DNA from: Nocardia lijiangensis NBRC 108240
Lineage (GTDB): Bacteria; Actinomycetota; Actinomycetes; Mycobacteriales; Mycobacteriaceae
Length of the DNA: 64,000 nt
Direction of reading: 5' to 3'
Assembly: GCF_001613045.1 (NCBI RefSeq)
Contig: NZ_BDBP01000028.1
Span: 35,708 to 99,707, forward strand
The position numbers and the translations under genes were made by a program. Numbering within the stretch: the first letter of the stretch is position 1; each line of letters begins with the position of its first letter. The notes beneath the pieces were generated by a model. That model was not told the origin of the DNA and did no database searches. It saw nothing but the letters and a program-made list of their open reading frames with translations. This document shows positions 8,625 through 17,232 of this stretch, one piece after another.

Positions 8625-9646
8625 GCCGTCACTTTCGTCGCCGTGATGGATTGCCGCAGTTGCGGAATGATCGTCTCGCCGTAGACGCGCATGGTTTCCT
8701 CTTTGTTGTCGTGTTGCAGGTAGCCCGCGAACTGATCGACGCCGAGATCGGCGAGTCGCCGGAGTTTGGCGATGTGCTCATCGGCGGTGCCGAGCACGCA
8801 GAACCGTTCGACGATGTCGTCGGACACGAAGTCGGCGTGCACGTTTCCCGCGCGGCCGTGCAGGTTGTAGTCGTAACTCGCTCGGCCCGCGATGTATTCG
8901 GTGAGCGCCTGCGGGATCTCCCCACCGGTGCCGTAGCGCGCGACGATGTCGGCGACGTGATTGCCGACCATCCCGCCGAACCAGCGGCACTGGTCGCGCA
9001 TGTGCTTGCGATCGGTGCCGATGTACATCGGCGCCGCCACACAGATCTTGATCGAGCCCGGGTCGCGGCCCGCCGCCACCGCCGCCTTGCGCACGCTGGC
9101 GATCATCCATTCGGCGATGTCCAGGTCGGCCAGCTGCAGGATGTAGCCGTCGGCCACCTCGCCGGTCAGCGCCAGCGCCTTCGGTCCGTAAGCGGCCACC
9201 CAGATGTCGAGCGTCGACCCGACGCTCCACGGGAATTGCACGGTGCTGCCGCCGTATTCGACCGGCCGCGAGTTGGCCAGTTCCCTGATGACATGGATCG
9301 ACTCGCGCAGCGTGTCCAGCGTGGTGGGTTTACCGCCGCCGACGCGCACCGCCGAATCGCCGCGTCCGATCCCGCAGATGGTGCGATTGCCGTAGGCCTC
9401 GTTGAGCGTGGCGAACAGCGACGCCGTGACCGTCCAGTCGCGGGTCGCCGGATTGGTCACCATGGGCCCGACCATGATGCGTTTCGTCTCGTGCAGGATC
9501 TGGCTGTACAACACGTACGGCTCCTGCCAGAGCAGGTGCGAATCGAAGGTCCACAGGTGGCTGAACCCGTGCACCTCAGCCAGTTTCGCCAAGTGGACGG
9601 TGCGCGCCGCCGGGGGATCGCACTGTAGTACCGCTCCGAATTGCAT
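8621..9646 (-). CDS. LLM-class flavin/F420 oxidoreductase (TIGR03842-like)
   Basis: A 341-residue TIM-barrel protein of the luciferase-like monooxygenase superfamily: start MQFGAVLQCDPPAART, central NRTICGIGRGDSAVRVGG and WVAAYGPKALALTGEVADG typical of the F420-binding branch (CPS_4043/TIGR03842-like). Such proteins use F420 or FMN for hydride transfer or oxygenation. Fully embedded in the pyrimidine operon (4-bp overlap with the aminotransferase, 9 bases after dihydropyrimidinase), it may act on the pyrimidine ring, for example as an unusual dihydropyrimidine dehydrogenase; that is inference. RutA, the Rut-pathway monooxygenase, is also LLM but distinct. Confidence 0.85.
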   Translation of the reverse strand: MQFGAVLQCDPPAARTVHLAKLAEVHGFSHLWTFDSHLLWQEPYVLYSQILHETKRIMVGPMVTNPATRDWTVTASLFATLNEAYGNRTICGIGRGDSAVRVGGGKPTTLDTLRESIHVIRELANSRPVEYGGSTVQFPWSVGSTLDIWVAAYGPKALALTGEVADGYILQLADLDIAEWMIASVRKAAVAAGRDPGSIKICVAAPMYIGTDRKHMRDQCRWFGGMVGNHVADIVARYGTGGEIPQALTEYIAGRASYDYNLHGRAGNVHADFVSDDIVERFCVLGTADEHIAKLRRLADLGVDQFAGYLQHDNKEETMRVYGETIIPQLRQSITATKVTA

Positions 9647-9655
9647 GGCGTCTCC

Positions 9656-11077
9656 TCAGATCAGGTACTGGCACGGGGCGCGGCGGACGAACTGTCCGTC
9701 GCCTTTGCGGCCGCGATACTCGCCGTCCGCGACCACGACCTTGCCGCGGGAGAGCACGGTGTCGACGTGGCCATCGATTTCGTATCCCTCCCACGCCGAG
9801 TGGTCCATGTTCATGTGGTGGGTCTTGCCGAGGCCGATGGAGGTGTGCCCGTTCGGGTCGTACACGACGATGTCGGCGTCCGCGCCGGGGGCCAGCACGC
9901 CTTTGCGCCCGTAGAGGCCGAACATGCGGGCCGGGGTGGTCGAGGTGATCTCCACCCAGCGCTCCAGGGTGATCCGGCCGTCCACCACGCCCTGGTACAT
10001 CAGGTCCATCCGGTGCTCGATCGTGCCGATTCCGTTGGGAATCTTGGAGAAATCGCCGATCCCCATCTCCTTCTGGCCCTTCATGCAGAAGGGGCAGTGG
10101 TCGGTGGATACCATCTGCAAGTCGTTGGTGCGCAACGCCTGCCACACCTGGTCCTGATGTTCTTCCCGCCGGGAGCGCAGCGGCGTCGAGCACACCCATT
10201 TCGCGCCTTCGAAACCCGCTGCGCCGAGGTTGTCCTCCAGGGAGAGATACAGGTACTGCGGACAGGTTTCGCCGAAGACGTTGCGGCCCCGGTCCCGAGC
10301 CGCGGCGAGCTGGGCGACGGCCTGCTTCGCCGACACGTGCACCACGTACAGCGGCGCACGGGTCAGATCGGCGAGCATGATCGCCCGGTGCGTCGCTTCT
10401 TCCTCGAGCTGCCAGGCGCGCGCGATGCCGTGGTAGTACGGATCGGTTTTGCCCTCGGCCAGCAGCTGCGCGACGAGCACGTCGATGGCGGGACCGTTCT
10501 CGGCGTGCATCATGGTGAGCAGCCCGGTGTCCGCGCCGATCTGCATGGCGCGCAGGATCTGGGCGTCGTCGCTGTAGAACACGCCGGGGTAGGCCATGAA
10601 GAGCTTGTAACTGGTGATGCCCTCGTCGGGCAGCCTGCGCAGCGCGGCCAGGGACTCGTCGTTCACGTCGCCGACGATCTGGTGGAACGAGTAGTCGATC
10701 GCGCACTGACCGGATGCCATCTTGTGCCAGGTCTGCAGGGAATCCTGCACGCGCTCACCGAACTTCTGCACCGCGAAGTCGATGATCATGGTGGTGCCGC
10801 CCCACGCGGCGGCCCGCGTCCCTGTCTCGAAATCGTCGGACGCCGTGGTGCCGCCGAACGGCATGGACATGTGCGTGTGCGCGTCGATGCCACCGGGGAT
10901 GACGTACTTGCCGGTCGCGTCGATGACGGTGTCCACGGTGTCGGCCAGATTCGCACCCAGCGCCGTCGTGCCCGGATGCAGCAGTGCGACAATGCGTTCG
11001 CCGTCGACGAGGATGTCGGCCTCGCCTCGCCCGGTCGCCGAGACGACCGTTCCTCCGGTGATCAGTGTGGTGGCCAT
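9656..11077 (-). CDS. hydA: Dihydropyrimidinase
   Basis: A 473-residue cyclic amidohydrolase that opens 5,6-dihydrouracil or dihydrothymine to N-carbamoyl-beta-amino acids (also hydantoins). The binuclear zinc site is complete: His67/His69 (GGIDAHTHMSMPF), carboxylated Lys158 (TSYKLFMAY), His191 (MHAEN), His247 (YVVHVSA) and Asp326 (STDHCPF). The TETGTRAA-like substrate loop (DDFETGTRAAAWGGTT) is also there. Length equals family size. Between the beta-ureidopropionase (14 bases) and the LLM gene (9 bases), it is step two of the reductive pyrimidine pathway. Confidence 0.95.
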   Translation of the reverse strand: MATTLITGGTVVSATGRGEADILVDGERIVALLHPGTTALGANLADTVDTVIDATGKYVIPGGIDAHTHMSMPFGGTTASDDFETGTRAAAWGGTTMIIDFAVQKFGERVQDSLQTWHKMASGQCAIDYSFHQIVGDVNDESLAALRRLPDEGITSYKLFMAYPGVFYSDDAQILRAMQIGADTGLLTMMHAENGPAIDVLVAQLLAEGKTDPYYHGIARAWQLEEEATHRAIMLADLTRAPLYVVHVSAKQAVAQLAAARDRGRNVFGETCPQYLYLSLEDNLGAAGFEGAKWVCSTPLRSRREEHQDQVWQALRTNDLQMVSTDHCPFCMKGQKEMGIGDFSKIPNGIGTIEHRMDLMYQGVVDGRITLERWVEITSTTPARMFGLYGRKGVLAPGADADIVVYDPNGHTSIGLGKTHHMNMDHSAWEGYEIDGHVDTVLSRGKVVVADGEYRGRKGDGQFVRRAPCQYLI

Positions 11078-11091
11078 GTTCGCCTCCTGGT

Positions 11092-11940
11092 TCAGGGCGC
11101 CACGATGGCGTCGTAGGAATCCGGCCGCCGGTCGCGATAGAACTGCCAGTCGCTGCGGACTTCGCGCACCACATCCAGATCGAGGTCGCGGATCAGCAGT
11201 TCGTCGGTGTCGGCGGAGGCGCGCTCGCCGACATAGTTGCCGCGCGGGTCGACGAAATACGAACTGCCGTAGAAGGTCACGGCGTCGTCGCCGAATTCTT
11301 CGGTCTCCGTGCCGATCCGGTTGTTCGCGCCGATGAAGTACTGGTTGGCGGCCGCCGCGGCGGGCTGCTCAAGTTCCCAAAGCCGGTTGGACAAGCCGGG
11401 TTTGGTCGCCGACGGGTTGAACACGAGCTCGGCTCCGGCGAGGCCGTAGGCGCGCCAGCCCTCCGGGAAGTGGCGGTCGTAGCAGATGTAGACGCCGACC
11501 TTGCCCACGGCGGTCTCGAACACGGGATAGCCGAGATTGCCCGGCCGGAAATAGAACTTCTCCCAGAAGCCCGCCAGCTGCGGGATGTGGTGCTTGCGGT
11601 ATTTGCCGAGGTAGCTGCCGTCGGCGTCGATCACCGCGGCGGTGTTGTAGAGCACGCCGGGCTGGTCTTCCTCGTACACCGGGAGCACGATCACCATCCG
11701 GTGCTCCCTGGCCAGTTCGGCGAATCGCTCGGTCGTCGGTCCCGGCACGGATTCGGCGTACTCGTAGTACTTCTTGTCCTGCACGTTGCCGAAATACGGT
11801 CCGTAGAACAGCTCCTGGAAGCAGATGACCTGCACGCCCGCGGCGGCGGCCTGTTCGACGAAACCCTCGTGCTTGGTCAGCATCGACTTCTTGTCACCGG
11901 TCCACGTCGCCTGGGTGATGGCGGCTCTGATTGTCGTCAC
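11092..11940 (-). CDS. Beta-ureidopropionase / N-carbamoyl amidohydrolase (nitrilase family)
   Basis: A 282-residue carbon-nitrogen hydrolase. The Glu-Lys-Cys triad is Glu43 (ICFQELFYGPYF), Lys116 (GKYRKHHIP) and Cys153 (YICYDRHFPEGWR). The FYGPYF and HHIPQ contexts are typical of N-carbamoyl-beta-alanine/putrescine amidohydrolases. It would release CO2 and NH3 from N-carbamoyl-beta-alanine, giving beta-alanine for the aminotransferase. First gene of the leftward operon; it starts at GTG 11940 with AGGGAG 8 bases upstream and faces the MocR regulator across a palindrome. Confidence 0.92.
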   Translation of the reverse strand: MTTIRAAITQATWTGDKKSMLTKHEGFVEQAAAAGVQVICFQELFYGPYFGNVQDKKYYEYAESVPGPTTERFAELAREHRMVIVLPVYEEDQPGVLYNTAAVIDADGSYLGKYRKHHIPQLAGFWEKFYFRPGNLGYPVFETAVGKVGVYICYDRHFPEGWRAYGLAGAELVFNPSATKPGLSNRLWELEQPAAAAANQYFIGANNRIGTETEEFGDDAVTFYGSSYFVDPRGNYVGERASADTDELLIRDLDLDVVREVRSDWQFYRDRRPDSYDAIVAP

Positions 11941-11967
11941 CTGTCGATCTCCCTACCGAAGTTGGTT

Positions 11968-11990
11968 ATGTTATCTTCGAAGGTAAACAT
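11968..11990. promoter_or_regulatory. Palindrome between pyrimidine operon and MocR gene
   Basis: Imperfect palindrome ATGTTAT-CTTCGAAG-GTAAACAT in the 105-base divergent promoter region: an 8-bp perfect core (CTTCGAAG) with ATGTT/AACAT ends. It lies 28 bases before the GTG of the ureidopropionase and 56 before the MocR ATG. Best candidate for the MocR operator; no binding evidence beyond position and symmetry. Confidence 0.55.
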
Positions 11991-12045
11991 TTCCTGAATA
12001 TTTCAGTCGGTGCCGAAAGTGTAAATCTCGCGAGGTGGTCGAGGC

Positions 12046-13419
12046 ATGGAAATGAACGACCGGATTCAGATCGATGACCCGACTCCCGCGGGCATCGCGG
12101 GCGCCATCGCCCGCCTCATCACGAGCGGCGAGTTACGCGCAGGAGACCGGTTGCCCACGGTGCGGGAGCTGTCGCGCCGCCTCGGGGTCAGTCCCGCGAC
12201 CGTGAGTCACGGCTGGCGGGCGTTGGCGCGGGCCGGGCTGGTGGTGTCACGAGGTCGCAGCGGGACCTTCGTCGCCGAGGGCGGGGTCAGGCCCGCATTG
12301 TCCCGGACCGACAGCATGACCCGCGGTGCGACCGACGCCCGGCTGGACCTCTCGCTCGGCACGCCCGATCCGGCGCTGCTGCCCGAGATCGGGTCGATTC
12401 TGTCCCGGCTCGCCCTCAACGCCGAGACCACCGACTACCACCAGGCGCCGGTGGTGCCCGAGCTCGGGCGGCTGCTGCAAGCGGACTGGCCCACCCGGTC
12501 CGGCGCGCTGACCGTCGTCGACGGCGCGATGGACGCCGTCGCCCGCAGTCTGCACGCCGTCGTCCGCTTCGGTGATCGGGTGGTCGTCGAGGACCCGACC
12601 TTTCCGCACATTCTCGACTATCTGGAATCCATTGGCGCGCAGATAGTTCCGGTGCGAATGGACGAAGAGGGCGTGCTGCCGGACGATTTCGCGCGCGCGG
12701 TGGCCACCGGGGCGAGCGCGGCGGTGCTGCAGCCGCGCGCACAGAACCCCACCGGCGCATCGATGAGCGTCGAGCGGGCCGAGGAGCTCGTCGCGATCCT
12801 GCGGCACAGCGAACACCGGTGCATGATCATCGAGGACGACCACTCCGGCGCGGTCGTTCCCGTCGAGGACATCAGCCTCGGCCGCTGGCTGCCCGACCGG
12901 GTGTTGCACGTGCGCAGCTACTCCAAATCGCACGGCCCCGACCTGCGGATCGCGGCCCTCTCCGGCCCGGAGGACATCATCGACCGCATCGTCGCCACGC
13001 GCGTGCTCGGTCCCGGCTGGACGCCGCGCATCCTGCAGCGCCTGCTGCACGAGATGCTTCGCGACGAGACCGTCACCCGCACAGTCGAACACGCCCGCGC
13101 GCAATACCAGGCCCGCCGCGGTGCGCTTGCCGACGCACTGCACCGCCACAATCTGCGCCTCGCCGAAGGGCAGGGCCTCAACGCCTGGCTGCCCGTCGCC
13201 GACGAGCGCATGGCGCTGATCCACCTGGCCGCCAACGGAATCCGCGTCGCCCCCGGTGGCCCTTTCTTTGTCGCCGACCGCGGCCACCCCGAAGCGGTGC
13301 GCGTGACCATCGCGCCTCTCGCCGGCGGCATCGACGAGGTCGCCGCGGTCCTGGCACTGGCCGCGCGCCCACGCCAGTCGGAATACTTCTCCCTCGACCA
13401 GGGGTCGCGAGACGGTTGA
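12046..13419 (+). CDS. MocR/PdxR-type GntR regulator with aminotransferase domain
   Basis: A 457-residue protein: winged-helix GntR DNA-binding domain at about residues 10-80 (RAGDRLPTVRELSRRLGVSP, ATVSHGWRALARAGLV) fused to a fold-type I aminotransferase-like domain (~110-450). The PLP lysine lies in SYSKSHGPDLR and a family Asn-Pro in QPRAQNPTGA. MocR proteins sense PLP adducts of amino compounds and regulate a neighbouring operon. Placed head-to-head with the pyrimidine/beta-alanine operon, it probably responds to beta-alanine or beta-aminoisobutyrate through PLP. ATG 12046 follows GAGGTGG; ATG 12052 is an alternative. Confidence 0.9.
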   Translation: MEMNDRIQIDDPTPAGIAGAIARLITSGELRAGDRLPTVRELSRRLGVSPATVSHGWRALARAGLVVSRGRSGTFVAEGGVRPALSRTDSMTRGATDARLDLSLGTPDPALLPEIGSILSRLALNAETTDYHQAPVVPELGRLLQADWPTRSGALTVVDGAMDAVARSLHAVVRFGDRVVVEDPTFPHILDYLESIGAQIVPVRMDEEGVLPDDFARAVATGASAAVLQPRAQNPTGASMSVERAEELVAILRHSEHRCMIIEDDHSGAVVPVEDISLGRWLPDRVLHVRSYSKSHGPDLRIAALSGPEDIIDRIVATRVLGPGWTPRILQRLLHEMLRDETVTRTVEHARAQYQARRGALADALHRHNLRLAEGQGLNAWLPVADERMALIHLAANGIRVAPGGPFFVADRGHPEAVRVTIAPLAGGIDEVAAVLALAARPRQSEYFSLDQGSRDG

Positions 13420-13571
13420 CGACGGGGATCGGTCCACCGCCGACGCGACCGCTCCCTACCGAAGGCAGTCGTCGAACTCTTCCGAATCGGCGCCCGCCCA
13501 CCATGATTCGAGTGATCATCCTCGAATGCTTCCGGTGGCGGGCGGTAGCCGTCGGTGGCGGGCAGCGTGGT

Positions 13572-14027
13572 TCAGGTGGGATTCATCGCCCGATCGCGGT
13601 CTGCTTCCGCCCGATCGTCCTTCCGCGCCGCCACGATGACGAGCACGCCTGCGACGGCCCCGGCGAAGTACGGGGATGGCACGAGCAGGACGCCGCTGAC
13701 CACGCAATAGGCCGCGAGGCCCCAGCCGATCCAGGCGGGCACCGCGATCTCGCGTCCGGCGAGATGCCCTATGAGGCAACCCAAAAGGATGAAGGGCACG
13801 GCGAAACTGCCCGGGCCCGCCCAGAAGGTGACCTCGTTCTGGAGTGACTCCACCGACGGGCCGTCACCCCCGTCCGTGGGCGCGAGCGGGACAGCCGCCC
13901 AGATCCCGCGATCCACCCAGCCGGTGACGTCGTCCCAGGCAAGTAGCGCCAGCAGGAACAGGTGCCCTGCGCCCAAGACGAGCAGGATTCCGCTCGCCCA
14001 GCGGAGCAGCCGCTTTCGGGAGTTCAT
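13572..14027 (-). CDS. DUF6463-like small membrane protein
   Basis: A 151-residue protein with four hydrophobic segments (about residues 9-29, 71-90, 97-115 and 117-132) and an extracytoplasmic loop after the first (WDDVTGWVDRGIWAAVP). The order RLLRWASGILLVLGAGHL...FWAGPGSFAVPFILLG matches the DUF6463 family, whose function is unknown. It starts at ATG 14027 with AAGGGG just upstream. Divergent from a TetR gene across a large inverted repeat, so it is probably that regulator's target. Confidence 0.75.
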   Translation of the reverse strand: MNSRKRLLRWASGILLVLGAGHLFLLALLAWDDVTGWVDRGIWAAVPLAPTDGGDGPSVESLQNEVTFWAGPGSFAVPFILLGCLIGHLAGREIAVPAWIGWGLAAYCVVSGVLLVPSPYFAGAVAGVLVIVAARKDDRAEADRDRAMNPT

Positions 14028-14126
14028 CGGGACCCCTTCGCAGCGTCGGTGCGATCACGCCGGGCGAGTTCGCGGATGCGCCGGAGCTGCTCGATAGGGG
14101 CGGCCTTCGCGAGTGATGGCACGGTT

Positions 14127-14187
14127 CGCCTCTCGTTTATGCGGTGCCGTATAGATCGTTTGTACGGTACCGTATAAACGAGAGGCG
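14127..14187. promoter_or_regulatory. Large inverted repeat with nested palindrome (TetR operator region)
   Basis: Perfect 14-bp arms, CGCCTCTCGTTTAT at 14127-14140 and its reverse complement at 14174-14187, bracket a 33-base spacer. The spacer ends in the perfect 12-bp palindrome TACGGTACCGTA (14163-14174), with a weaker copy (GCGGTGCCGTATA) from 14141. It lies between the DUF6463 gene and the TetR gene and fits two operators for divergent control. Confidence 0.65.
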
Positions 14188-14214
14188 ATCAATGGAGGTG
14201 ACCGGATTCCCGCC

Positions 14215-14757
14215 GTGGCCCGAACGACACGCGCCCGCTGGATAGCGGCGGGCCTCGACGCCCTCGCCGCGGGAGGGCCCGACGCGGTCCGTGTCGAGAC
14301 GCTGGCCTCCGCGCTCGGCGTGACGAAGGGCGGCTTCTACGGGCACTTCGACGGCCGGGCCGCGTTCCTCGAGGAGATGCTCGACGAGTGGGAACAGCGC
14401 TCCACCACGGAGGTCATCGCGCAAGCCGACGCCGAAGGCGGCGATGCCGCCGACCGGATCCGGCGCGTGGGCAGTCTGACGTTCTCCGAGGACATGCATC
14501 GCATCGATCTCGCGATCCGGGCGTGGGCCAGCCACGACCCGACCGTCGCGGCGCGCCTGCGGCGCATCGACGACAAGCGGATGGCGTTCCTGCGGGAGAT
14601 GTTCGGCGCCTATATCGCCGATCCCGACGAGATCGAGGCGCGCAGCATGCTGATGTTCGCGCTCGCCATCGGCCGCCACTTCATCGTCGCGGACCATCCC
14701 GGCTACACCACACTCGAAGCCATTCAGCTTGCCGGAGAACATCTCTTGCGCCCGTGA
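14215..14757 (+). CDS. TetR-family transcriptional regulator
   Basis: A 180-residue TetR repressor. The N-terminal helix-turn-helix spans about residues 5-50 (ALGVTKGGFYGHFDGRAAFLEEML, with the GFYGHF recognition-helix signature). The remainder is a helical ligand domain without a recognised subfamily mark. Start is GTG 14215; a GGAGGTG lies 14 bases upstream, rather far. The divergent region holds a nested inverted repeat, so it probably represses itself and the DUF6463 gene. Ligand unknown. Confidence 0.85.
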   Translation: MARTTRARWIAAGLDALAAGGPDAVRVETLASALGVTKGGFYGHFDGRAAFLEEMLDEWEQRSTTEVIAQADAEGGDAADRIRRVGSLTFSEDMHRIDLAIRAWASHDPTVAARLRRIDDKRMAFLREMFGAYIADPDEIEARSMLMFALAIGRHFIVADHPGYTTLEAIQLAGEHLLRP

Positions 14758-14783
14758 TGCGGTCGGCATCGAGAAGCGCATGC

Positions 14784-15458
14784 TCAGAACGGAAACTCGG
14801 CGTAGGCCTCTCCCGCGAACCAATGGCCGGCATGCTGACGCATCCGCGGACGGTAGACCGCATGATCGAAAAGCGCCGTGTAGGTGGGAAATTCGGTACG
14901 GAGGAGACCCGCGGTGTCCGCCAGGTAGACATCGAAGCCGGGGTACATCAGACCCACGAACGGTAGATCGTCCACATCGATGGCCAGCACCGGGTACTCG
15001 CCCTCGGAGTCGGTGTCGCCGACGGCGAGGACCCGCCGAGAGTCCGAACCGCCCGGGAGAAGGAAGCATTCGCCGAAACGCTCGGCCAGCGGAGTGAAAC
15101 AATCCGCCCACATCGTGCCCAGTTCGTCGTCCACCAGCTGGTCGAGCGGCCGGGGCGCGAACCCGCCGTCCGGGTCGAACCAGTCGTAGCGCTCCAGCAG
15201 ACCGACATCGAACCCCAGCCACCTCCGCAGGCTGGGCGGCAGCGGACGTCCTGACGGGAAAACCATGTCCGCCAAGACATCCGCCGCAATCGGCCGCGGA
15301 GTACCGACCACCCAGGGGACGTGCTGGTACCTGAGCGCGGAGGCTTCGGGTGCTCGCCGCACCGCGTCGATCACGCGCTCCGTCAAGGCCGCTCCGTGTG
15401 CGGGGTCTGCGCCCCGGTCGATCACCATGCCGCGGAAGGTAACAGCCCGGACCGACAT
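14784..15458 (-). CDS. Hypothetical protein
   Basis: A 224-residue soluble, acidic protein not assigned to a family. It has no signal peptide or membrane segment. The C-terminal half (YPVLAIDVDDLPFVGLMYPGFD, then VYLADTAG) has the beta-strand and acidic-loop feel of SUKH/SMI1-KNR4-like proteins, a weak resemblance only. Convergent with the TetR gene (26 bases apart). The start is uncertain: ATG 15458 lacks a clear ribosome site and an internal ATG at 15428 is possible. Confidence 0.6.
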   Translation of the reverse strand: MSVRAVTFRGMVIDRGADPAHGAALTERVIDAVRRAPEASALRYQHVPWVVGTPRPIAADVLADMVFPSGRPLPPSLRRWLGFDVGLLERYDWFDPDGGFAPRPLDQLVDDELGTMWADCFTPLAERFGECFLLPGGSDSRRVLAVGDTDSEGEYPVLAIDVDDLPFVGLMYPGFDVYLADTAGLLRTEFPTYTALFDHAVYRPRMRQHAGHWFAGEAYAEFPF

Positions 15459-15500
15459 CGGCGCAGCACGGCCGAGGCCGGCGTGCGCGCCGGTCCTCCG

Positions 15501-16112
15501 CTAGCGGAGGAGGTCGTCCACGGTCGCGGCGACGACCCCGAACAAGTCGGCAATGGTGGTCAAGGCCGCGGTGTGCAGCAGGGCGGACGGCACTGTGGTG
15601 CCCAGCGGGCTCGGCAGGGACCGGGTGGCGGTGGCTTCGGCGACGACGGTCGGTCGGTAGCCGAGGTTGAACGCGCCCTGCGCGGTGTAGCTCACGCACA
15701 TGTGGGTCATGAATCCGGCGAGTACCAATTCCTGCCCGGCGCCCAGTTCTTTCAGTGTCTGCTCGAGATCGGTGTTGTGGAATGCGTTCGGGAATTGTTT
15801 GACCACCACCGGCTCCCCGGACTGCGGTGCGACCGGATCGCTGATCGCGCCGATGTCGGTGCGAACGTCATAGGGCGTGTCCGGCCCGCCGTCGTGCATG
15901 ATATGCACCACCGGTCGGTGCAATTCTCTTGCGGCCGTGAGCAATCGGGCTCCGGCCGCCAGCGCCTCTTCCGCGCCGTCCACCGCCATGACGCCGTGCC
16001 GATAGGTGTTCTGGAAATCGATCATGATCACGGTGGCGTCGGCCAGTCGCGGCAGCTGATCATCGAGACCGATCACGTGGCGCAGGGTGCTCGAGGCAGC
16101 AGTCATCGACAT
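15501..16112 (-). CDS. Isochorismatase-family cysteine hydrolase
   Basis: A 203-residue cysteine hydrolase. The family triad is Asp32 (MIDFQNTY), Lys105 (VVVKQFPNAF) and Cys139 (GFMTHMCVSYTA). Members hydrolyse isochorismate, nicotinamide or small carbamoyl/amide compounds; without an adjacent carrier domain or enterobactin genes, an amidase-type role is likelier. Start chosen at ATG 16112, where AGGA lies 7 bases upstream; the longer frame has no such site. It follows a GlxA-type regulator on the same strand, a pairing often seen where the regulator controls the hydrolase. Confidence 0.88.
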   Translation of the reverse strand: MSMTAASSTLRHVIGLDDQLPRLADATVIMIDFQNTYRHGVMAVDGAEEALAAGARLLTAARELHRPVVHIMHDGGPDTPYDVRTDIGAISDPVAPQSGEPVVVKQFPNAFHNTDLEQTLKELGAGQELVLAGFMTHMCVSYTAQGAFNLGYRPTVVAEATATRSLPSPLGTTVPSALLHTAALTTIADLFGVVAATVDDLLR

Positions 16113-16168
16113 GGTTTTCCTACTTTCTGTGGGGGATGAGAATTCGTGCGGCAGGGCCGCTCGAGGAT

Positions 16169-17155
16169 TCAGGTCGTGATACGGAATCGCTTCCGGTAGT
16201 CGCCGGGGGTGGCGGTGAGTTGCCTGCGGAAGGCGCGGTGCAGGGTCTCGACCGATCCGAGCCCCACCGTCGTCGCGATCCGTTCGAGGGGCTGGTCGGT
16301 GGTTTCCAGCAGCCTGCGCGCCGCTTCCACCCGGCACGCCTCGACATAGACCGCGGCGCTGGCGCCGGTTTCCTGCTGGAAGACACGCGTGAAATGGCGT
16401 TCGCTGAGGCACATCCTGGCCGCCAGTGCCGGGGTGGTGGACAGATCGCCGTCGAGGTTTTCGGTGATGAACAGGCGCAGGTCATCGATGTCGCGGCGTG
16501 CGGTCGCGGGATGGCTCAGCGGCACGCTGAATTGGCTTTGCCCGCCTTGCCGTTTGAGATAGACGACCAGCTGCCGCGCGACTTGCAACGCCAAGTCCTC
16601 GCCGTGATCCTCGGCCACCAGCGCCAGGGACAGGTCGAGACACGCGCTGATCCCCGCGCCGGTCCAGATCCGGCCGGAGCGAATGAAGATGGGATCGGGG
16701 TCGACGAGGATGTGCGGGTGCTCCGCCGCGAGCTGGTCGGCCGTCGACCAGTGGGTGGTGGCCGTTCGGCCGTCGAGCAAGCCCGCGGCGGCGAGCAGGT
16801 GGGCGCCCACACACACCGAGGCGATCCGCCCTGCGTGCGGCGCGACGGATTCGATCCACGCCACCACTTCCCGATCGATGCGCGCGACCGGTCCGCTGGG
16901 CGGGCAATCCACGGCGCCGGGAACGATCAACGTGTCGATCGTGGGGCCGACCTCGTCGAAGCCGAGGTCGGTGACGACACGCACCCCGGCCGAGGTGCGC
17001 ACTTCGCCGCGGACCGGGCTCGCCAGCCGCACGTCGTAGCGCACTCGCCCGCCGCCCTCGCGGTTCGCCAGCGCGAACACTTCCGCGGGCCCGGTGACAT
17101 CGAGCAGGTCGACGTCGGGGAAGGCCGCGATGACGACGCGGTGGATCAAGGTCAT
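16169..17155 (-). CDS. GlxA-family AraC regulator with DJ-1/PfpI domain
   Basis: A 328-residue regulator. Residues ~1-190 form a class I glutamine-amidotransferase/DJ-1-like sensor (LIVPGAVDC, IASVCVGAHLLAAAGLLDG, with a Cys at the nucleophile elbow). Residues ~215-325 carry two AraC helix-turn-helix motifs (LAARMCLSERHFTRVFQQET and ATTVGLGSVETLHRAFRR). GlxA proteins usually activate a neighbouring catabolic gene in response to an unidentified small molecule. Its likely target is the isochorismatase-family gene 56 bases downstream. Confidence 0.9.
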   Translation of the reverse strand: MTLIHRVVIAAFPDVDLLDVTGPAEVFALANREGGGRVRYDVRLASPVRGEVRTSAGVRVVTDLGFDEVGPTIDTLIVPGAVDCPPSGPVARIDREVVAWIESVAPHAGRIASVCVGAHLLAAAGLLDGRTATTHWSTADQLAAEHPHILVDPDPIFIRSGRIWTGAGISACLDLSLALVAEDHGEDLALQVARQLVVYLKRQGGQSQFSVPLSHPATARRDIDDLRLFITENLDGDLSTTPALAARMCLSERHFTRVFQQETGASAAVYVEACRVEAARRLLETTDQPLERIATTVGLGSVETLHRAFRRQLTATPGDYRKRFRITT

Positions 17156-17232
17156 GAATCCATCGTCGTGGGGCCTGCCGATGGCCGCAACGACGTATCT
17201 CTGTCAGATTCGGCCACCGGCAACGCCGGAGC

